From Puniceicoccales bacterium (GTDB lineage Bacteria > Verrucomicrobiota > Verrucomicrobiia > Opitutales > UBA953): a DNA stretch of 12,489 bases. Below, piece after piece: positions 7,332 through 12,309 of this stretch (the first letter of the stretch is position 1; each line of letters starts with the position of its first letter). The translations under genes were made by a program, and so were the position numbers. The notes under the pieces were generated by a model. That model worked only from the letters and a program-made list of their open reading frames with translations. It was not told the origin of the DNA and did not search any database. The stretch spans positions 1-12,489 of the forward strand of contig JAITPT010000257.1 in NCBI GenBank assembly GCA_031289285.1, written 5' to 3'.

Positions 7332-9509
7332 TTAGTTGCGGAAGTCGGGAGTGATTTCGCGGATTTCGCCGGGGAGGATGTCCGTTGCGCCGTCGGCGTC
7401 GGGGTAGGTGTCGTTTTTCCAGACGGTAGCGCGCACGGGGTGGGCGTCGTCGGGTGCGACCCATTGCCAGCGGCCAATTCCTGCGGGTTCCATCGGGACG
7501 CCTATGTGTTCGTTTAGCCCGGGGCCGGTTCCGCGCACGTAGGGTTTTTCGTCGAGGCCAGTGAGGACGTTGGCGATGAGCACCGTGCGTTTTCTGGCGG
7601 CGTGGCGGTGTTTGGGGGTGGGCACTTCGGGGGCGAGGCCGAGTTGGCTGAGGAGGTCGGTCTGGGCGGGTGCGCCGGAAACAAGTGCGGCGGCGGAGGC
7701 GGTGACGGAGACTGTCGGCGAAAACGCGGTTGTGGAAATCGGTGTGACGGAGGCTTGCGGGAGGCTGCGCCGGTCGGCGTCGGGCGCGTGGGTGTGAGCG
7801 GCGGGCTGCGGGCTGGGTGGCTGCGGGTGGGCGGCGGGCTGCGGGTGTTGGTGGGGGTGCGGCGGCGGCTGTGGGTGCGGTTGGTGCTGCTGCGGGTGTT
7901 GGTGGGCGTTGGAGTGGCGGAGAACTTCGCGGGGGAGGCCGGGGCCTCTGTCGGGGCCGATGTCGCCGTGCGCTTCGAGCGCGGCGATAAGCTCGGCGGC
8001 TTGGCCGTAGGAGACGGCGAGCCTGCGTTGCAGGAGCGGCGTGGAGGCTTGCCGTTCGGTGAAGACGAGGGCGCGGGCTTTTTGCAGGAGTTCGTCATCG
8101 GGCTTGGCGACGGTGGCGCGGGTGGGGGTGGCGCGGGGCGCACGGGGTGGCGGCGCTGGCGCTGGCGGCGGCGGAGGAGGAGGTGGCGGTGGCGGTGCGG
8201 GTGGCGGCGTGAACGCTGGTGCGGCGGCGGGGTAGGCGCGGGGTGGGGCGTTGTTGGCGGGGAAAACGTCGTCGTCGTTGTCGTCGTTGTCGGAGAAGGT
8301 GTCGTTGTCGTCGGGAGCGTAGGCGGTGGTGGGGACGTTGGCGTAGGGGTTGGTGTTTTCGTTGGCGTCGGGGGCGTCGTTGTCGTCATCGAAGTCGCCG
8401 ATGAAGTCGTTGTCGTCGTCGAAGTCGGCGTTGTTTTCAGGGACGGCGTTTGTGTCGGCGTCGGCGTCGTTGTTATCGGCGTTGCCGACGATGGCGTCGT
8501 TGTCGTCGGCGAAGTTGGTTGCGAAGTTGGCGTTGTCTTCGGTGTCGGTGGCGGTGGAGGCGGTTTCGTTTTCTTCCATGCCGACGGCGGTATCCCAGAC
8601 TTCGTCTTCGACGGGGGAGGTGTCGGCGTGGTGTGGGCGAGGGGCGTCGGGGCGGCGGTGGGCGGCGGCTTTGCCGATGAGGCGTCCGACAGCGCCGCCG
8701 GTGGGTGGGTGGTGGTTGGCGGAAAATGCTTTCGCCATGAGCGAGGGGGGCAGGGGGCCGTCTCTCTCCGGCGCGGGCACGACGACGGCTGCGTTGGCTG
8801 CGGCGTTTGCGGCAGCGGCACTGGCAGCGGCGGCGTGGGCTTCGCGAGCGGCGGCGTGGGCGGCGTTTGCGGCGGCGGTTGTGTTTTCGCGGACAGAGTT
8901 TTCGAGGGCGCGGGCGGTCTCGGCGAGGTTGTCGAGCTGGGCTTGGATTTCCTCCGTGAGCGAGCGCAGGCGTGTGATGTCGCCGTCGTCGCCACCGAGG
9001 TTAGAGAGCACGGCGAGCTGGTTGGAGATTTCGGCGAAGACGGGCGATCTGGCGTTGTTGGCAGCGGAAGAGGCGGCACCGGCAGCGGCGGTGTTCACGG
9101 AGGTTTTGAGGGTCTCGAGAGTGGCCTGCACGGCGGCGGCGTTTGCGGTGAGCGTGGCGAGGGCAGCGGCGGTGTGTTTCTCGCATTTGTCCACGTATTC
9201 GGCGAGGGAGCGGAAATCGCCGCGCAGGTTTTTTTCGGTGGCGGCGAGGGCGGCGGGGTCTGTGGCGGTGGTGCCGGAGACGTCGGCGGTTTTGTTTTCG
9301 TGGATGGTCTCGAGCAGCACGGGCAGGAGCACGAGCAGGCCGGATAGGCCGATGACGATGAGGGCGACGGCGGTTGTCGCAGCAGAGTAGGGCAGCAGGA
9401 AGACGACGAATAGGACGGCGGCGACGGCGGCAAAGTCGCTTGCGAGTAGGAGTTCCAGCCGTTTGCCAGAGGAGATTTTGCGCCCGAAGAAGGAGGATGT
9501 GTTAGGCAT
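7332..9509 (-). CDS. Membrane protein with an FtsK-gamma-like winged helix but no FtsK motor
   Basis: 725 residues, in order: two adjacent TM helices (about 22-42 and 44-67); an Ala-rich helical or coiled-coil stretch (85-245, clearest at 176-210); an acidic Asp/Asn-rich tract (about 299-415); a poly-Pro run (434-456); an FtsK-gamma-like domain (470-530, ASTPLLQRRLAVSYGQAAEL then PREVL); a His/Pro/Gln tract (531-575); and a C-terminal module (640-725) with RGTGPGL, GVPM and IGRWQW. The gamma match is by eye but close. There is no Walker A or B anywhere, so the alpha/beta translocase is absent. TM helices plus a long linker plus gamma resemble FtsK with its engine removed. The gene precedes the TPR/ABC genes by 116 bases. 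The function is unknown; a membrane tether for DNA or a regulator of division or recombination is conceivable. No Shine-Dalgarno is present (TATTTATG context). Confidence 0.85.
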   Translation of the reverse strand: MPNTSSFFGRKISSGKRLELLLASDFAAVAAVLFVVFLLPYSAATTAVALIVIGLSGLLVLLPVLLETIHENKTADVSGTTATDPAALAATEKNLRGDFRSLAEYVDKCEKHTAAALATLTANAAAVQATLETLKTSVNTAAAGAASSAANNARSPVFAEISNQLAVLSNLGGDDGDITRLRSLTEEIQAQLDNLAETARALENSVRENTTAAANAAHAAAREAHAAAASAAAANAAANAAVVVPAPERDGPLPPSLMAKAFSANHHPPTGGAVGRLIGKAAAHRRPDAPRPHHADTSPVEDEVWDTAVGMEENETASTATDTEDNANFATNFADDNDAIVGNADNNDADADTNAVPENNADFDDDNDFIGDFDDDNDAPDANENTNPYANVPTTAYAPDDNDTFSDNDDNDDDVFPANNAPPRAYPAAAPAFTPPPAPPPPPPPPPPPAPAPPPRAPRATPTRATVAKPDDELLQKARALVFTERQASTPLLQRRLAVSYGQAAELIAALEAHGDIGPDRGPGLPREVLRHSNAHQHPQQHQPHPQPPPHPHQHPQPAAHPQPPSPQPAAHTHAPDADRRSLPQASVTPISTTAFSPTVSVTASAAALVSGAPAQTDLLSQLGLAPEVPTPKHRHAARKRTVLIANVLTGLDEKPYVRGTGPGLNEHIGVPMEPAGIGRWQWVAPDDAHPVRATVWKNDTYPDADGATDILPGEIREITPDFRN
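7839..7906 (+). repeat. 17-bp in-frame direct repeat in the His/Pro/Gln tract
   Basis: CTGCGGGTGTTGGTGGG occurs at 7839-7855 and 7890-7906, exactly 51 bases (17 codons) apart. It encodes a repeated HQHPQ unit in the protein on the other strand, pointing to growth of this tract by slippage or duplication. Confidence 0.8.
8265..8615. repeat. Imperfect GTC/GTT triplet tract encoding Asp/Asn repeats
   Basis: On the plus strand the tract is rich in runs such as GTCGTCGTTGTCGTCGTTGTC. The minus-strand gene reads these as GAC and AAC codons, giving DDND and FDDDND units (for example at residues 363-379). Such triplet tracts can change length in frame. Confidence 0.7.
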
Positions 9510-9642
9510 AAATACGAACAGTTTTTTGGATTTTTTGCGGCGATTCCGCGCCCCCGCTTAAACTGGAAAACGGCGACCAATGCAAGCGGTCTTGCGTATC
9601 CGTTTTTTTACGCAGATTTCGGATTTTGCAGGCGAGCGGGGG
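9510..9642. other. Gap between the SUMF1-fold gene and the FtsK-gamma protein gene
   Basis: 133 bases without a gene. It contains the candidate promoter for the gene ending at 7332 and a 6-bp inverted repeat, TGCGTA/TACGCA (9593-9598 and 9609-9614), with a 10-base loop just past the SUMF1-fold stop. No clear intrinsic terminator is seen. Confidence 0.6.
9557..9585 (-). promoter_or_regulatory. Candidate promoter of the FtsK-gamma protein gene
   Basis: On the minus strand, TTGCAT (9580-9585) and TTTAAG (9557-9562) lie exactly 17 bases apart, each matching four of six consensus positions of the -35 and -10 boxes. They are about 48 bases upstream of the start at 9509. Confidence 0.4.
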
Positions 9643-10518
9643 CTACTCGCGCACGGCGGGGCTGAGGGCGAGGCGGAAGCCGAGGCTGCTGTAGCGCGAG
9701 TGGGGCGTGTTGCTGTCGCGGAAGGCGGAGCGGCAGATGCGGGCGACGCGGAACCAGCTTCCGCCGCGGTTGACGCGGAAGGAGCCTGCGAGGGCACCCG
9801 TCGGGTCAACGACGTTTTCGATGGGGTATTCGCCATACCAGTCATGGCACCATTCCCAGACGTTGCCGTGCATGTCGTAAAATCCCCATGCGTTTGGCGG
9901 GTAGGTGCCGACCTCGTTTGTTTGGCCTGTGGGGGTGCCTTTTTCCGGCGCGTTGTGGAGGTCTTCGTCTTTGCAGTTTGCCTGACTTTTACTCAGGGTG
10001 CTGCCGAAGCTGTAGGCGGATGTGGTGCCTGCGCGGCAGGCGTATTCCCACTCGGTTTCGGTGGGGAGGGCGTATTCGTAGCCGGCGGGGCGTTTCCCTT
10101 TTGTCAACTCGTTTATTTTTTTGCAAAACGCCGCCGCTTCGTCCCACGTCACGTTTTCGACGGGGCGGTTGGGGCCTTTGAAGGTGGAGGGGTTGGTGCC
10201 CATCACGGCCTCCCACTGGTGCTGCGTCACGGGGTATTTGCCCAGCCAGAAGGTTCGCGAAATGAGGACGGGGTGTTGCGGCTCGTCGTCGTTGCGCCCG
10301 CGCTCGCTTGCGGGGCTTCCCATCAAAAAGTTTCCCGGCTCGACGCGCAGCATCTCCAATTTCACGCCGCTTGGCAGGGGCACGGTTTTGGCCGACTTCG
10401 GCGGCTCTGAAAAAGAAAACGGGTGCGGGGCGTTTTTCGTTGTCTTCGCAACGGGGTGCTTTGCGGCGGGCGGTAGCGGGTGGGTCGAGGCGGTTACGGC
10501 TTTTTTGGGTGTTCGCAT
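9643..10518 (-). CDS. FGE-sulfatase (SUMF1-fold) protein with a DGR-like variable C-terminus
   Basis: 291 residues. After a Pro/Lys-rich N-terminal segment without a signal peptide (1-45), residues 46-290 follow the FGE-sulfatase domain (PF03781; C-type-lectin-like fold): PGNFLMGSP, YPVTQHQWEAVMG, PVENVTWDEAAAFC, YALPTETEWEYACRAG, GFYDMHGNVWEWCHDWY, RGGSW (251-255), CRSAFR (262-267), LGFRLAL. A true formylglycine-generating enzyme has a copper-binding Cys pair near the C-terminus. Here only C262 lies in that region, so catalysis of sulfatase maturation is unlikely and a binding role is more plausible. From residue 249 onward nearly every codon ends in C, unlike the mixed usage just before, and the residues that vary in DGR targets are all NNC here. 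No sulfatase, kinase or reverse transcriptase lies in the window. The start at 10518 is preceded by a tandem repeat rather than a Shine-Dalgarno. Confidence 0.9.
   Translation of the reverse strand: MRTPKKAVTASTHPLPPAAKHPVAKTTKNAPHPFSFSEPPKSAKTVPLPSGVKLEMLRVEPGNFLMGSPASERGRNDDEPQHPVLISRTFWLGKYPVTQHQWEAVMGTNPSTFKGPNRPVENVTWDEAAAFCKKINELTKGKRPAGYEYALPTETEWEYACRAGTTSAYSFGSTLSKSQANCKDEDLHNAPEKGTPTGQTNEVGTYPPNAWGFYDMHGNVWEWCHDWYGEYPIENVVDPTGALAGSFRVNRGGSWFRVARICRSAFRDSNTPHSRYSSLGFRLALSPAVRE
9670..9768 (-). other. Candidate diversity-generating-retroelement variable region
   Basis: Codons for residues 251-283 of the SUMF1-fold gene. Aligned to the usual DGR target pattern (GGSWNNN, CRSANR, PDNRNNNIGFR), the expected variable sites are F256, R257, V258, I261, F266, D268, S269, H273, Y276, S277 and S278. 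All are NNC codons, as expected from AAC codons after adenine mutagenesis. From W255 on, the expected invariant codons contain almost no adenine. The template repeat and reverse transcriptase would lie outside the window. Confidence 0.4.
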
Positions 10519-10557
10519 GGAGAGTGCTTTTGAAGGGCGTGGAGAGTGCTTTTGAAG
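10519..10557 (-). repeat. Tandem 22-bp repeat abutting the SUMF1-fold start codon
   Basis: The 17-base unit CTTCAAAAGCACTCTCC (minus strand) occurs at 10541-10557 and again at 10519-10535, immediately before the ATG. The first copy is followed by ACG where the second is followed by ATG. The unit lies in the 5' untranslated region, where it could be a protein-binding site or a simple duplication. Confidence 0.85.
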
Positions 10558-10566
10558 CGCGCAGGC

Positions 10567-10593
10567 ATTATTTGGTGCGGGCTTTTAAGTCAA
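10567..10593 (-). promoter_or_regulatory. Candidate promoter of the SUMF1-fold gene
   Basis: On the minus strand, TTGACT (10588-10593, five of six) is followed after 15 bases by AATAAT (10567-10572, five of six). The spacer is short but usable. Transcription from here would begin just before the tandem 22-bp repeat. Confidence 0.4.
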
Positions 10594-10750
10594 GCTCGCC
10601 TGTGGCGCACTGACCGAGGTGCTCAGGGCGGAAGGGGAGTTTTTCGGGCTTTCCGTCGCCCACCGTTTTCTTAACGTCCGCCAGAGCGTCTTGGGCGCAG
10701 GCGTTCTGTTGCCCGCTGCTCCGCCGACAATTTTGTTTTCCAACTGCCAT
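10568..10750 (-). CDS. Possible small ORF (60 residues), function not recognised
   Basis: The ATG at 10748-10750 overlaps the atpA start by two bases in the opposite direction. The frame begins MAVGKQNCRRSSG and ends GELDLKARTK. Codons in the second half favour C or G in the third position and look gene-like, but the first quarter does not, and I recognise no domain. It fills most of the atpA/SUMF1 divergent gap, which must also contain promoters, including the SUMF1 candidate at its end. It may be a real small protein, a relic, or chance. Confidence 0.25.
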   Translation of the reverse strand: MAVGKQNCRRSSGQQNACAQDALADVKKTVGDGKPEKLPFRPEHLGQCATGELDLKARTK

Positions 10751-12269
10751 GACCGTCCTCGAACAAATCCAATCCGAAATCGCGAAACTCGACACCCGCG
10801 CCGTCAAAACGAACGTCGGCACCATTCTCACGCTTGCCGACGGCGTTGCCACGCTCGACGGACTTTCCGGCGCGATGATGAACGAGATGATTGAGTTCCC
10901 CGGCGGACTTTACGGCATCGCCCTCAATCTGGCGGAAGACACCGTCGGTGCCGTCATCATGGGCGACATCTCCGGCCTGAAAGAGGGCATGGAGGCGCGT
11001 GCCACGGGGCGTCTCCTGAGCGTCCCCGTCGGCAAAGCGCTTCTTGGGCGCGTCGTGGACGCCCTCGGGCAAGCACTCGACGGCAAAGGCCCCGTCGGTG
11101 CTGCTGAGCGTTACCCTGTCGAGCGCGTTGCGCCGGGCATCATCGCCCGCAAGTCGGTGGACCAGCCGTTGCAGACGGGCATCGTGGCGATTGACGCCAT
11201 GATACCCATCGGGCGCGGTCAGCGCGAACTCATCATCGGCGACCGTGCCACGGGCAAAACCACTATTGCGGTTGACACCATCATCAACCAAGCGCGTATC
11301 AACCAAGCGGGGCTGGCGTCGGGCGACCCTGCGTTTCGCCCTGTCTATTCGATTTACGTGGCAATCGGGCAGAAGCAGTCGTCAATCGCTCGCACCGTCG
11401 GCGCACTTGAAAAAGCTGGAGCGCTCGAGCACACCATCGTCCTCGCCGCGCCTGCCGCCGACAATGTTTGCAACCAATACATCGCCCCGTTTGCCGGTGC
11501 CGCAATGGGCGAGTGGTTTATGGAAAACGGGATGGACGCCCTCATCATCTACGACGACCTCTCGAAACACGCCGTCGCCTATCGGCAAATCTCGCTCATC
11601 CTGAAGCGTCCTTCTGGGCGCGAGGCTTATCCGGGCGACGTGTTTTACCTGCACAGCCGTCTCCTCGAACGCGCCGCACGGCTCGACGGCAAAGGCTCGC
11701 TCACGGCCTTGCCCATCATCGAGACGCAGGCAGGCGATGTCTCGGCATACATTCCGACAAACGTAATTTCGATAACCGACGGGCAGATTTTTTTGCAGAC
11801 GGATCTTTTTAACCAAGGGGTTCGTCCTGCGGTTTCGGTGGGTATTTCGGTGTCGCGTGTCGGCTCGGCTGCGCAAATCAAGCCGCTCAAGCAAGTCGCC
11901 GGAAAGGTCAAGGGCGAGCTTGCGCAATACCGCGAACTCGCCGCCTTCGCGCAATTTGGCTCCGACCTCGACGCACAAACCAAAGCGGTGCTCGACAAGG
12001 GCGACCGTTTTGTGGAGTTGTTCAAACAGCCCGCCCACGCCCCCAAGCGTGTGGAGGTGCAAGTGGCATTGATTTGGGCGATGCAAAATGGGGTTTTCGC
12101 GGATGTCGCCGTGGACAAAATCACGGCTGCCGCAGCGGCACTGGAACAGTATTTTGAGACCGCACAAGAGCCTTTGCTCGCAGAGATTTTAAGCGGCGGG
12201 AAAATCAACGACTCGCTCTTCGCTAAGCTGGAAGGTGCCACGAGTGCGTGGAAGAAAAGCTGGAAGTAG
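10749..12269 (+). CDS. atpA: F-type ATP synthase subunit alpha (F1)
   Basis: 506 residues, the usual length and complete. It is the non-catalytic nucleotide-binding subunit of the F1 head, and with beta it forms the hexamer that makes ATP from proton or sodium flow. The N-terminal beta-barrel runs to about 93 (SVPVGKALLGRVVDALG follows). P-loop GDRATGKT is at 164-171, IYVAIGQKQ at 202-210, Walker B-like ALIIYDDLSK at 264-273, RPSGREAYPGD at 287-297, and the SVSRVG arginine, which reaches into the catalytic beta site, is R370. The C-terminal helical domain begins near 378. Compared from memory with E. coli alpha, about 13 extra residues sit between INQ and IYVA (around 182-200). There is no Shine-Dalgarno. 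No atpH precedes it and no atpG follows within the window, so it is not in the standard atp operon order here. Confidence 0.97.
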   Translation: MTVLEQIQSEIAKLDTRAVKTNVGTILTLADGVATLDGLSGAMMNEMIEFPGGLYGIALNLAEDTVGAVIMGDISGLKEGMEARATGRLLSVPVGKALLGRVVDALGQALDGKGPVGAAERYPVERVAPGIIARKSVDQPLQTGIVAIDAMIPIGRGQRELIIGDRATGKTTIAVDTIINQARINQAGLASGDPAFRPVYSIYVAIGQKQSSIARTVGALEKAGALEHTIVLAAPAADNVCNQYIAPFAGAAMGEWFMENGMDALIIYDDLSKHAVAYRQISLILKRPSGREAYPGDVFYLHSRLLERAARLDGKGSLTALPIIETQAGDVSAYIPTNVISITDGQIFLQTDLFNQGVRPAVSVGISVSRVGSAAQIKPLKQVAGKVKGELAQYRELAAFAQFGSDLDAQTKAVLDKGDRFVELFKQPAHAPKRVEVQVALIWAMQNGVFADVAVDKITAAAAALEQYFETAQEPLLAEILSGGKINDSLFAKLEGATSAWKKSWK

Positions 12270-12309
12270 GGGCGAGGGGCGAGGGGTGCGGAGGGGGGCG
12301 GAGAGGGGG
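12269..12309 (+). other. G-quadruplex-forming tract at the atpA stop codon
   Basis: Five G-runs of four to six bases (12269-12272, 12276-12279, 12283-12286, 12293-12298, 12305-12309) are separated by loops of three to six bases, starting at the last base of the atpA stop. The runs are on the coding strand, so the atpA mRNA 3' end could fold into a quadruplex. Confidence 0.7.

Noticed and set aside
7216..7464. Longer N-terminus for the TPR protein (start at 7464)
   Set aside because: The added 83 residues are Arg/Pro/His low-complexity sequence overlapping the 3' end of the upstream gene; the start at 7215 gives a normal YfgM-like N-terminus.
7602..8300. CRISPR-like repeats in the repetitive GC-rich stretch
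   Set aside because: Repeats are short, in frame with codons and irregularly spaced; they encode Pro, His and Asp/Asn tracts.
8748..8755. GGGCAGGG, a match to the KOPS octamer that FtsK gamma reads
   Set aside because: One match to GGGNAGGG is expected by chance in GC-rich DNA of this size, and it lies in coding sequence.
7602..9347. 581-codon Gly/Val-rich plus-strand ORF
   Set aside because: It is the complement of the Ala/Pro/Asp/Asn tracts of the FtsK-gamma protein and has no domain, whereas the minus frame has TM helices and a gamma domain.
9593..9614. TGCGTA/TACGCA inverted repeat as an intrinsic terminator or DGR cruciform
   Set aside because: The stem is 6 bp with a 10-base loop and no T-run follows; DGR hairpins have longer GC stems with short loops.
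9643..10518. A catalytic formylglycine-generating enzyme
   Set aside because: The C-terminal copper-binding Cys pair is not present (only C262 in that region) and no sulfatase gene is nearby.
10568..10750. Small ORF as ribosomal protein bL32 (starts MAV)
   Set aside because: It lacks the basic N-terminal pattern and the CxxC pairs or equivalent of bL32; only the first three residues agree.
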